The notes under the pieces are model-generated. The model was not told the DNA's origin, made no database searches, and saw only the letters and a list, made by a program, of their open reading frames with translations. The position numbers and the translations under genes are program-made. Below, piece by piece: positions 1 to 6,168 of a stretch of DNA of 15,509 nucleotides; positions within the stretch are counted from its first letter, which is position 1, and every line of letters starts with the position of its first letter. The stretch lies in NCBI GenBank assembly GCA_049644345.1, contig JBARRS010000082.1, positions 1 through 15,509 of the forward strand. The letters run 5' to 3'. This stretch comes from JBARRS01 sp049644345. GTDB lineage: Bacteria; Actinomycetota; Thermoleophilia; Gaiellales; Gaiellaceae.

Positions 1-217
1 GCCGGGCCGCTGCCCGCGCGGCCCGGAGATCCACGAGCGAGCCGCCGAAGCGCTCGTCGACGAGGATCGAGACGGCCGCAGCGCCCGATCCCTCGAATGC
101 GGCGGCGAGCGCGGCCGGATCGGCCCCGGGCCGCAGATCCCCTGCCGAGGGCGAGCGCCGCTTCACCTCGGCGATCGCTCCGAGGCCGTCTGCCGCGAGG
201 GCGTCACGAAATCTCAC
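1..217 (-). CDS. trpC: Indole-3-glycerol-phosphate synthase, N-terminal part (cut by window edge)
   Basis: Converts the carboxyphenylamino-deoxyribulose phosphate intermediate to indole-3-glycerol phosphate in tryptophan synthesis. Only the first 72 or so codons are present. They read AEVKRRSPSAG early, then a conserved stretch AAVSILVDERFGGS. These match the first strands of the TrpC TIM barrel, where the Lys of EVKRRSPS is a conserved active-site residue. The GTG start is chosen because it overlaps the trpD stop as GTGA and has a very strong Shine-Dalgarno, AGGAGGTGA, 4 nt upstream (230-222). Normal family length is about 260 residues, so the gene continues past position 1. It is the fourth structural gene of the trp operon and is probably translationally coupled to trpD. 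The fragment is clear despite its length. Confidence 0.92.
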   Translation of the reverse strand, partial: MRFRDALAADGLGAIAEVKRRSPSAGDLRPGADPAALAAAFEGSGAAAVSILVDERFGGSLVDLRAARAAAR

Positions 218-1239
218 GCCGTCACCTCCTCGGCCTGGGAGAAGGCGATCAGCCGGTCGAGCCGCTCTGCGGCGGCGCCCGAGTCGAGCGCCTCGCGCGC
301 GAGCTCGAGCCCTTCGCGCAGGTCGGCGGCATGCCCGGCCGCGGCGATCGCGCCGGCGGCGTTCAGCAGCACGGCGCTGCGCCGGCCGCCGTTCTCGCCG
401 GCGAAGACCGCGCGGATCGCGGCCGCGTTCTCCTCCGGCGTCCCTCCGCCGAGCTCCTCGGGCGAGCAGCGCGGGACGCCGAGCTCGAGCGGGTCGATCT
501 CCCGCCGCCGGACACCGCCGTCGACGACCTCGCAGACCAGGTTGGGTCCAACGGGCGAGAGCTCGTCGATCCCGCCCGCGCCGTGGACGACGAACGCGCG
601 ATGTGCCCCCAGCCGAGCGAGCACCTCGGCAATCGTCGGCACGAGCTCGGGCGCGTAGACGCCGACGACCTGCGCCCGTGCGCCGGCCGGGTTCGTGAGC
701 GGCCCGAGCACGTTGAAGACGGTCCTGGCGGCCAGCTCGCGCCGCACCGGCGCGGCGTGCCGCATGGCGGGGTGGTGCGTCGGCGCGAACAGGAAGCCGA
801 AGCCGAGCTCGTCGATCGAGCGCTCGATCCGCTGCGGCGGAAGCTCGAGCCGAAAGCCGAGCGCCTCGAGCACGTCGGCCGAGCCCGAGGAGGAGGAGAC
901 GGCGCGGTTTCCGTGCTTCGCGACTGCGGCGCCCGCCGCCGCGGCGAGCAGGGCCGCAGCGGTCGAGATGTTGAAGGTGCGGGCGCCGTCGCCGCCCGTA
1001 CCGGCGGTGTCGACCAGGTCGTCGCGTCTCGGGTTCACCGCGAGCACGTGCTCTCGCATGGCCTCCGCGCAGCCGGCGATCTCGTCCGCAGTCTCGCCCT
1101 TCAGCCGCAGCGCGATCAGGAAGCCCCCGATCTGCGCGGGTGTCGCCTCGCCATTCATGATCTGGCCCATCACGTCGCGTGCCTCCTGCTGCGAGAGGTC
1201 GCGACCGTCCAGGAGCTGGGCGAGTGCCTGTTGGATCAT
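214..1239 (-). CDS. trpD: Anthranilate phosphoribosyltransferase
   Basis: Transfers phosphoribose from PRPP to anthranilate, the second step of tryptophan synthesis; cytosolic. The product is 341 residues, the usual family length. Visible signatures are the PRPP-binding loop GTGGD at residues 80-84, NISTAAA at 90-96, KHGNR at 108-112 and SSGSAD at 116-121, then VFNVLGPLTNPA in the C-terminal domain. These are the anthranilate, PRPP and Mg contacts known for the family. The reading frame stays open far upstream, but the start is ATG at 1239 because MIQQALAQLLDGRDLS is a normal TrpD N-terminus, the ATG overlaps the trpG stop as ATGA, and GAGGG lies about 10 nt upstream. The stop overlaps the trpC GTG. 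No catalytic residue looks missing. Confidence 0.96.
   Translation of the reverse strand: MIQQALAQLLDGRDLSQQEARDVMGQIMNGEATPAQIGGFLIALRLKGETADEIAGCAEAMREHVLAVNPRRDDLVDTAGTGGDGARTFNISTAAALLAAAAGAAVAKHGNRAVSSSSGSADVLEALGFRLELPPQRIERSIDELGFGFLFAPTHHPAMRHAAPVRRELAARTVFNVLGPLTNPAGARAQVVGVYAPELVPTIAEVLARLGAHRAFVVHGAGGIDELSPVGPNLVCEVVDGGVRRREIDPLELGVPRCSPEELGGGTPEENAAAIRAVFAGENGGRRSAVLLNAAGAIAAAGHAADLREGLELAREALDSGAAAERLDRLIAFSQAEEVTA
222..230 (-). promoter_or_regulatory. Strong Shine-Dalgarno of trpC
   Basis: AGGAGGTGA on the minus strand, 4 nt before the GTG at 217-215. It lies inside the last codons of trpD and fixes the trpC start. It is close to the ideal anti-16S complement, in contrast to several other genes here that have no Shine-Dalgarno at all. 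Confidence 0.8.
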
Positions 1240-1964
1240 CCCTCGCGTCCCTCGTCGGCATCGGCTCCCGCCGGGCGGAGCCCGGCTCCGCCGCTGCCTG
1301 ACGCCGCTGGCGGCACGATGCTGCGCCCGCGACGCTTGTCCGTGCTTGTTTGCACTGTCCTGCGCGTCGCCGGCTTGCCTCCTTTGCCAGCGGCGCCCGA
1401 GGAACGCGAGGATCGGAGGAAGTTCCTCGCGATCTCGGACCCGATAGGCGTCAGCACCGATTCCGGATGGAACTGGACGCCGTCGACCCGAAGCTCGCGG
1501 TGACGGACGGCCATCACCTCGTCCTCGGCGCACGTCGCCGAGACCTCGAGCTCGTCGGGTATCGCGGTCGCCGCCAGCGAGTGGTAGCGGCCGGCGTCGA
1601 ACTCCTCGGGTAGGCCGTCGAAGATCCCGAGGCCGTCGTGGCGGACCGGGCTCGCCTTGCCGTGCACCAGCCGCTTCGCTGGGCCGATCTGCCCGCCGAA
1701 CGCCTCGACGATCGCCTGGTGGCCGAGACAGACGCCGAGGGTGGGAACGCTTCCGGCGAGTCGGCGCACGATCTCGACGGTCGCGCCCGCGTCCTCGGGT
1801 CGGCCGGGCCCTGGCGAGACGACGAGGTGCGACGGCGCGAGCCGCTGCGCCTCGTCCGGGTCGATCGAGTCGTTCCGGCGGACGACCACCTCCGCGCCCA
1901 GCTCTCCGAACAGGTGCGCCAGGTTGTACGTGAACGAGTCGTAGTTGTCGATCAGGAGAATCAC
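1236..1964 (-). CDS. trpG: Anthranilate synthase component II (glutamine amidotransferase) with C-terminal extension
   Basis: Class I glutamine amidotransferase that hydrolyses glutamine and channels ammonia to TrpE. The product is 242 residues from the GTG at 1964. The N-terminus VILLIDNYDSFTYNL is diagnostic. The catalytic triad is visible: Cys79 in LGVCLGHQ, and His166 and Glu168 in VQFHPES. The oxyanion-loop motif SPGPGRPEDAG is also present. The family core ends near residue 183 (ARNFLR). About 59 further residues, rich in Gly, Ser, Arg, Ala and Pro, look disordered and have no family counterpart. The start is supported by the GTGA overlap with the trpE stop and by GGAGG 10 nt upstream. 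On sequence alone PabA is an alternative, since amphibolic TrpG/PabA subunits exist, but its place between trpE and trpD favours TrpG. Confidence 0.95.
   Translation of the reverse strand: MILLIDNYDSFTYNLAHLFGELGAEVVVRRNDSIDPDEAQRLAPSHLVVSPGPGRPEDAGATVEIVRRLAGSVPTLGVCLGHQAIVEAFGGQIGPAKRLVHGKASPVRHDGLGIFDGLPEEFDAGRYHSLAATAIPDELEVSATCAEDEVMAVRHRELRVDGVQFHPESVLTPIGSEIARNFLRSSRSSGAAGKGGKPATRRTVQTSTDKRRGRSIVPPAASGSGGAGLRPAGADADEGREG
1274..1292 (-). repeat. Perfect 8-bp inverted repeat inside the trpG tail
   Basis: GGCGGAGC, a 3-base loop CCG, then GCTCCGCC. A weaker GCCGC-TG-GCGGC palindrome lies just beside it (1303-1314). Both fall in the part of trpG that codes for the non-conserved tail, about 35 nt upstream of the trpD start in the mRNA. 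There is no U-run, so it is not an intrinsic terminator. It may be a small intragenic repeat insertion or an mRNA structure affecting trpD coupling. Confidence 0.5.
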
Positions 1965-3196
1965 CGCGCTCTCGCCTCCGCCAGCTCGATCGCGGTCTCG
2001 AGGGCCGCGAACTTGCGCAGGCACTCGTGGTGTTCTGCGTGCGGATCGGAGTCGGCGACGATCCCGGCGCCAGCCTGGAGCAGGGCGAGCCCCTCGTGTA
2101 AGACGATCGTCCGGATCGCAATGCACGTGTCGAAGGCGCCGCCCGGAAGCGAGTAGCCGACGGCCCCTGCGTACGGCCCTCGGCGGTAGCCCTCGAGCTC
2201 GGAGATCAGCTGCATCGCCCGCACCTTCGGCGCGCCGGAGACGGTGCCGGCCGGGAAGCACGCGCGCAGCAGATCGAAAGGCGCGACTTCGTCCTGGAGC
2301 TCGCCCACGACCTCCGACACGAGGTGCGTCACGTGCGAGAACCGCTCCGGCTCGAGGAAGCGCGCCACCCGCACCGTGCCGGGCCGGCACACGCGCGAGA
2401 GGTCGTTCCTCCCGAGGTCGACGAGCATCACGTGCTCGGCCCGCTCCTTCTCGGACGCCAAGAGCCGCTCCGCGTCGCCGGCGCCGGGCCTGGTGGTTCC
2501 CGCGATCGGGTTCAGGCTTGCCCGCCGTCCCTCGCACTTGACCAGCGTCTCGGGCGAGGAGCCGACGAGGGAGAGCCCGTCGAGCTCGAGCAGGAACAGG
2601 TACGGCGACGGGTTGACGCGCCGGAGCGAGCGGTAGAGCTCGAGGGCGCTTGCCGACGTCGGCCGCTCGGCGCGCTGCGAGAGGACGATCTGGAACGCGT
2701 CGCCGGCGCGAATGTGCTCTTTCGCGCGCACGACTGCGCGCTCGTACTCCATCCGGGAGGGAAGGCGACGCATCGCGCCCGCGCCGGCGCGCCCGTTCGG
2801 TGCGAAGTCGGGCAAAGCCGCCTCGAGCTGCTCGGTCACGTCGAGCGGATCGCCGCGAAGCACCTCCGCCATGCCCAGAGCGTGGTCGAAGCGGACGAGC
2901 GTCTCGGCGACGACGAAGCGGCTCTCGGGCAGGTCGCGGCCCCTGTCGGGTAGCGGCACGGTCGGCTCGAGCTTGGCGGCGTAGTCGTAGCCGAGATAGC
3001 CGACGACGGGCTCTTCGAGCTGCTCGGCCTCCTCGAACGACACGAGCCGCGTGCCGGAGCCGATGAACGAGTGCCGTCCGAGGCGCCCGTGCTCGACCGA
3101 CTCGAGCAGGAACGAGGCGGAACCGCGCTCGCGCAGCCGGAGGTATGCCCCGAGCGGGGTGAGGAGATCGGTGGATACGACGGTCGTCGCGTTCAT
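1961..3196 (-). CDS. trpE: Anthranilate synthase component I
   Basis: Chorismate-using subunit that makes anthranilate with ammonia from TrpG; the first committed and feedback-inhibited step. The product is 411 residues. The tryptophan-binding LLES motif is at residues 30-33, and NPSPYLFLLEL forms the other side of that inhibitor pocket. The catalytic domain shows NPIAGTTRPG, HVMLVDLGRNDLSRV, FPAGTVSGAPKVRAMQLI, FDTCIAIRT and QAGAGIVADSDP, all typical. It is shorter than the usual roughly 470-520 residues. Only about 20 residues separate SFIG (43-46) from VGYLGYD (65-71), where I would expect roughly 60, so part of the N-terminal domain is missing. No Shine-Dalgarno precedes the ATG; 12 nt upstream lies the attenuator terminator. 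The stop overlaps the trpG GTG. Aminodeoxychorismate synthase PabB is unlikely given LLES and the trp context. Confidence 0.95.
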   Translation of the reverse strand: MNATTVVSTDLLTPLGAYLRLRERGSASFLLESVEHGRLGRHSFIGSGTRLVSFEEAEQLEEPVVGYLGYDYAAKLEPTVPLPDRGRDLPESRFVVAETLVRFDHALGMAEVLRGDPLDVTEQLEAALPDFAPNGRAGAGAMRRLPSRMEYERAVVRAKEHIRAGDAFQIVLSQRAERPTSASALELYRSLRRVNPSPYLFLLELDGLSLVGSSPETLVKCEGRRASLNPIAGTTRPGAGDAERLLASEKERAEHVMLVDLGRNDLSRVCRPGTVRVARFLEPERFSHVTHLVSEVVGELQDEVAPFDLLRACFPAGTVSGAPKVRAMQLISELEGYRRGPYAGAVGYSLPGGAFDTCIAIRTIVLHEGLALLQAGAGIVADSDPHAEHHECLRKFAALETAIELAEARAR

Positions 3197-3207
3197 TCGC
3201 GCATACG

Positions 3208-3235
3208 AAAAAGACCCGCGGCTTCCGGGTCTTCG
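3208..3235 (-). terminator. Attenuator: rho-independent terminator before trpE
   Basis: Minus-strand RNA has AAGACCCG (3233-3226), a 7-base loop, then CGGGUCUU (3218-3211): an 8-bp perfect stem. The U-run continues the 3' arm to give five consecutive U residues (3212-3208). It ends 12 nt before the trpE ATG and follows the Trp-rich leader, the expected place for a trp attenuator. The 5' arm core GACCCG also occurs at 3243-3238, so the 3' arm has a second possible partner. Confidence 0.88.
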
Positions 3236-3289
3236 AGCGGGTCGGGGTTTTCGTGCCTAGGTCAGCAGGCGACGCTCCCGCCCCGCTCG
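3234..3289 (-). promoter_or_regulatory. Candidate upstream RNA hairpin (2:3-type) of the trp attenuator
   Basis: In the transcript, CGAGCGGGGCGGG (3289-3277, in the second half of the leader ORF) can pair with CCCGACCCGCTCG (3246-3234). This gives 12 Watson-Crick pairs with one internal G/A mismatch. The loop of about 30 nt holds the leader stop codon. The arm order suits a structure governed by where the leader ribosome sits. The 3' arm abuts the terminator stem and shares only its outermost base, so simple mutual exclusion with the terminator is not proved by this pairing alone. Confidence 0.5.
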
Positions 3290-3330
3290 TGGCGCCACGC
3301 CCAGGCCCAGATGCGGAAGGCAGGAGTCAT
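3262..3330 (-). CDS. trpL: trp operon leader peptide (22 residues, three Trp codons)
   Basis: Short ORF that begins MTPAFRIWAWAWRHERGG and ends with a TGA. Trp is at residues 8, 10 and 12, which is 3 of 22 against about 1% in ordinary proteins. It sits between a recognisable promoter and the terminator before trpE. In attenuation, low charged tRNA-Trp stalls the ribosome at these codons and lets transcription reach trpE; with ample Trp the ribosome finishes and the terminator forms. The ATG lies 7 nt after the -10 hexamer, so the transcript probably begins at or next to the A of ATG, and there is no room for a Shine-Dalgarno. It is therefore likely a leaderless ORF. The arrangement Trp-Ala-Trp-Ala-Trp, rather than adjacent Trp codons, is a notable variant. 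Confidence 0.88.
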   Translation of the reverse strand: MTPAFRIWAWAWRHERGGSVAC

Positions 3331-3337
3331 CTCGCCC

Positions 3338-3367
3338 AGAGTAGGTCGGCGGCAGGGTCGACGTCAA
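3338..3367 (-). promoter_or_regulatory. trp operon promoter (-35 TTGACG, -10 TACTCT)
   Basis: Minus-strand TTGACG (3367-3362), an 18-bp spacer and TACTCT (3343-3338). This is a good match to the actinobacterial housekeeping consensus TTGAC-N18-TAnnnT. The predicted start of transcription, 6-8 nt after the -10, falls on or beside the leader ATG at 3330. The -35 begins only 4 bp downstream of the stop codon of the solute-binding protein gene on the same strand. Confidence 0.75.
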
Positions 3368-3371
3368 GTCG

Positions 3372-4970
3372 CTACTTCATGCAGATCTGTGAGAAGTCGA
3401 ACCGGTAGAGCACGTGGAACACGTAGCAGCCGGTGTCGATCTTGGGCCCGAAGAAGTCCGTGCCACGCCCGTTCGCGAACGGCGCCGCGGCGGCGTACTT
3501 GACCACCAGGTCGTGGTCGATCGACGCCCAGCCGCCCGCGTTCGTTCCGGTCTTCTGCGCGAGCGCGCCGATGCGCTTGCCCACGTCCGGGAACCGGGCG
3601 TTGCCGTGCTTGAAGAGGGCGGCGAACCAGTCGATCGGGTTCGGGAAGGCCTGGTACCGATCGGCGAAGCCGATCTGCGCCTCCGTCCTGCTGCCGAGCA
3701 GCTTCGGCGTGGCCCTCCACCCGATCGTGTCGAGCACGCCGGCGAGGTACTCCGTCAGGGCGTTCGAGAGCGGTGTGTTGACGCCCCAGACGGTGATCTT
3801 CATCCCCACGGTTCTCGACTTCCGCACGAGCTCGATCGCCTTGCCCAGGTCGTACTCGTAGTAGTCGATCTTCTTGTACTGCGGGTAGCTGGGCGGGAGG
3901 ATGTTCTGCGTCGGCTTCGCGAGTCCCGCGAGGATCTTCTCCGCGATCGCGTTTCGGTCGATCGCGTAGTTGACCGCCTGCCGCGCCTCCAACTTGCTGA
4001 AAGGCGGCACACGCTCGTTCATGAAGTAGTAGTACGTGGTCGGCGACGTATAGAGCTTCAACCGCCTCGAGTACGTGTGCCGGAGGTCCGGTAGCCGGTC
4101 GATCGGGACCGTGAGGGCGTCGTAGTCCGAGTGGCCCGAGAGCACCGACCGCAATGCCGTCGCCGGATCGGAAGCCATCTTCCCGACGACCTCGTCCGGA
4201 TAGCCCGCGGGCACATCAGGGATCTTGTTGCTCTTGAAAGACGGATTTCGGACGAGCACGAAGCCGCGCCTAGGGGTGTAGCTCTTCACCATGTACGGGC
4301 CCGTCGAGGGGATCGCTCTCGTCGACTGATCCGGCTTCGGGGTGCCCGTTGGGACCGGCGCGGCGAACACGGTCGCAAGGATGTTCTCCATCCCGTCCAT
4401 GGGGTGCGAGAGCTTGATCGTGATCGTCCGCTGGACGTCGTTCGTGACGATCCCCGGGATCTTCCCCTTCTTCGTCCTCCCGAAGTCGGCCGCGCCGAGA
4501 ATCGACGAGAAGAGGCGGGCTCCCGGCGACTTGATCAGGTAGTCGCGCTTGATCGTGTAGAGGAAGTCCTTCGCTTCGACCGGCCTGCCGTTGGAGTACT
4601 TGAGGTTCGGCCGAAGCTTGAACTTGTAGACGGTGCCGTTGCTCGAGATCGTCGGCAGCGACTCGGCCAGATAGGGGACGAGCTTCGTGCCCTCGACGCC
4701 GGCCACGTGCTTGTAGCCGAGCAGACCGAGGTTGACGTTCCACAGCACCTGCCAGGCCGCGATCGTGTTCGCCAGCCCCGGATCCATGGAACCGGGCTCC
4801 TCCCACGTCACCCGGAGAGTCGAGTACGCCTTGCTGGGCGGCGGCTGCCGTGAGGCTTTGCTTCGGCCCCCGCTGCTGCAGGCCGCGGCGAGGAGCGCGA
4901 CCCCGACGGCGAGCGCGACCGCGCCGGCGAGCCCGTTCCGGCGGCGCTTGTGTGCCGTCGTCGCCTCCAC
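3372..4970 (-). CDS. ABC transporter substrate-binding lipoprotein, family 5 (peptide/oligopeptide type)
   Basis: Extracytoplasmic binding protein that captures a solute, usually a peptide, for an ABC importer. The product is 532 residues. Residues 7-31 form a lipoprotein signal: a basic HKRRR stretch, a hydrophobic core, then LLAAACSSGG, with the modified Cys at about 31. The lipobox has Ala rather than Leu at -3. The mature part shows the family 5 order: PGSMDPGLANT, a LAESLPT-type start of domain I, KFKLRPNLKYSNGRPVEAKDF near residue 120, STGPYMV, then FSKLEARQAVNYAIDR and the C-terminal lobe. The GTG start has a TAnnnT -10 7 nt upstream and no Shine-Dalgarno. No permease or ATPase gene is adjacent, so it is an orphan here and its ligand cannot be read from context. 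Confidence 0.9.
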   Translation of the reverse strand: MEATTAHKRRRNGLAGAVALAVGVALLAAACSSGGRSKASRQPPPSKAYSTLRVTWEEPGSMDPGLANTIAAWQVLWNVNLGLLGYKHVAGVEGTKLVPYLAESLPTISSNGTVYKFKLRPNLKYSNGRPVEAKDFLYTIKRDYLIKSPGARLFSSILGAADFGRTKKGKIPGIVTNDVQRTITIKLSHPMDGMENILATVFAAPVPTGTPKPDQSTRAIPSTGPYMVKSYTPRRGFVLVRNPSFKSNKIPDVPAGYPDEVVGKMASDPATALRSVLSGHSDYDALTVPIDRLPDLRHTYSRRLKLYTSPTTYYYFMNERVPPFSKLEARQAVNYAIDRNAIAEKILAGLAKPTQNILPPSYPQYKKIDYYEYDLGKAIELVRKSRTVGMKITVWGVNTPLSNALTEYLAGVLDTIGWRATPKLLGSRTEAQIGFADRYQAFPNPIDWFAALFKHGNARFPDVGKRIGALAQKTGTNAGGWASIDHDLVVKYAAAAPFANGRGTDFFGPKIDTGCYVFHVLYRFDFSQICMK

Positions 4971-4977
4971 CGGTGAA

Positions 4978-4983
4978 ACGGTA
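4978..4983 (-). promoter_or_regulatory. Candidate -10 element for the solute-binding protein gene
   Basis: Minus-strand TACCGT fits TAnnnT, and 7 nt separate it from the GTG start at 4970. Transcription would begin at or next to the start codon, giving a leaderless mRNA. I see no convincing -35; the expected place overlaps the start of the divergent thiolase gene. Confidence 0.5.
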
Positions 4984-4992
4984 AGGGATTGT

Positions 4993-4998
4993 TACGCT
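4993..4998 (+). promoter_or_regulatory. Candidate -10 element for the thiolase gene
   Basis: TACGCT fits TAnnnT and lies 6 nt before the ATG at 5005, with no Shine-Dalgarno, again suggesting a leaderless mRNA. No clear -35 is visible; it would fall on the first codons of the divergent lipoprotein gene. The two -10 elements in the 34-bp gap are only 9 bp apart. Confidence 0.5.
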
Positions 4999-5004
4999 GG
5001 CCTC

Positions 5005-6156
5005 ATGGCTAGATCGGTGATCGTTTCGGCGGTCCGAACGCCGTTCGGAAAGCTCGGCGGCGGCCTCGCGGGCTACGAGGCAACGGAGCTCGGCGGCCGT
5101 GTGATCCGGTCGGCGCTCGACCGCGTCGGGCTCGGGAACGACGAGGTCGACTACGTGATCATGGGGCAGGTGCTCCAGGGCGGCGCAGGGCAGGCGCCGG
5201 CCCGCCAGGCTGCGATCGGCGCGGGGCTCCCGATCGAGGTTCCGGCCGACACCGTGAACAAGGTCTGCGCCTCCTCGATCCGGGCGGTCGAGATCGCCGA
5301 CTCGATGATCCGCGCGGGTGACGTCGAGGTCGTCGTCACCGGCGGGATGGAATCGATGTCCAACGCACCGTACGCCCTCAAGAAGGCGCGCTTCGGCTAT
5401 CGGGCCGGCGACGGCGCGCTGATCGACTTGATGACCCACGACGGCCTCATCTCGACCTTCGACGGCCGGCACATGGTCGAACAGGCCTCGTTCGTCTCGC
5501 GCGAGCTCGGCATCTCTCGGGAGGAGCAAGACAAGTGGGCTCTTCGCTCCCACGAGCGCGCCGTGCGGGCGATCGACGAGGGCCTCTTCGCCGACGAGAT
5601 CGTCTCGGTCGACGGCGTCCAAGTCGACGAGAGCCCGCGCCGCGACACCTCGATCGAGAAGCTTGCGCGTCTAAAGCCTGTCTTCGACCCGGAGGGGACG
5701 ACGACCGCGGGGAACGCGCCCGGCGTCAACGACGGCGCGAGCTGCGTGGTCGTGTGCTCGGAGGAGTTCGCGCGACGGCGTGGGCTCGAGCCGCTCGCGA
5801 CGATCCTCTCGCAGGGCTACGTCGCCGACGACTTCGCCTACCTCGCCCGGACACCGGCGGCGGCGGGACGAATAGCGCTCGAGAAGGCCGGGAAGAAGAT
5901 CGACGACGTCGAGCGGGTCGAGCTGAACGAGGCGTTCTCGTCGGTCGTCGTCAACTCCGCGAAGCTGCTCGACTCCGATCCGGAGAAGGTGAACGTCAAC
6001 GGCGGCGCCGTTGCGCTCGGGCATCCGATCGCCGCCTCCGGCGGGCGGATCCTCGGGACGATGGTCTACGAGCTACGCCGGAACGGCGGCGGGCTCGGGC
6101 TCGCGGCGATCTGCTCGGGCGGCGGCCAGGGCGACGCGCTCCTGATCGAGGCCTAG
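5005..6156 (+). CDS. Acetyl-CoA acetyltransferase / thiolase family protein
   Basis: Condenses two acetyl-CoA to acetoacetyl-CoA or runs the reverse thiolytic step; cytosolic. The product is 383 residues, the normal thiolase size. The acyl-accepting nucleophile is Cys88 in NKVCASSIRA, where many relatives have NKVCASGLKA. The general-base pair is His340 in LGHPIAASGGR and Cys370 in AICSGGGQGDA, 30 residues apart as in biosynthetic thiolases. VELNEAFSSV supplies the conserved NEAF motif. The next gene, a 3-hydroxyacyl-CoA dehydrogenase, starts 12 nt downstream, so the two are almost surely co-transcribed and act on consecutive C4 intermediates. Direction (beta-oxidation, or synthesis of 3-hydroxybutyryl-CoA) cannot be decided, since no enoyl-CoA hydratase or polymer synthase is present. 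Confidence 0.95.
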   Translation: MARSVIVSAVRTPFGKLGGGLAGYEATELGGRVIRSALDRVGLGNDEVDYVIMGQVLQGGAGQAPARQAAIGAGLPIEVPADTVNKVCASSIRAVEIADSMIRAGDVEVVVTGGMESMSNAPYALKKARFGYRAGDGALIDLMTHDGLISTFDGRHMVEQASFVSRELGISREEQDKWALRSHERAVRAIDEGLFADEIVSVDGVQVDESPRRDTSIEKLARLKPVFDPEGTTTAGNAPGVNDGASCVVVCSEEFARRRGLEPLATILSQGYVADDFAYLARTPAAAGRIALEKAGKKIDDVERVELNEAFSSVVVNSAKLLDSDPEKVNVNGGAVALGHPIAASGGRILGTMVYELRRNGGGLGLAAICSGGGQGDALLIEA

Positions 6157-6168
6157 CCTCCGCCGCCC

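Noticed and set aside
97..1503. Long plus-strand ORF opposite trpC, trpD and trpG
   Set aside because: Arg/Ala/Gly-rich composition with no family motif; an antisense shadow of clearly real genes in high-GC DNA.
1236..2537. Longer upstream extension of trpG into trpE
   Set aside because: The added residues are a shadow of trpE; the normal TrpG N-terminus begins at the GTG at 1964 with a Shine-Dalgarno and a GTGA overlap.
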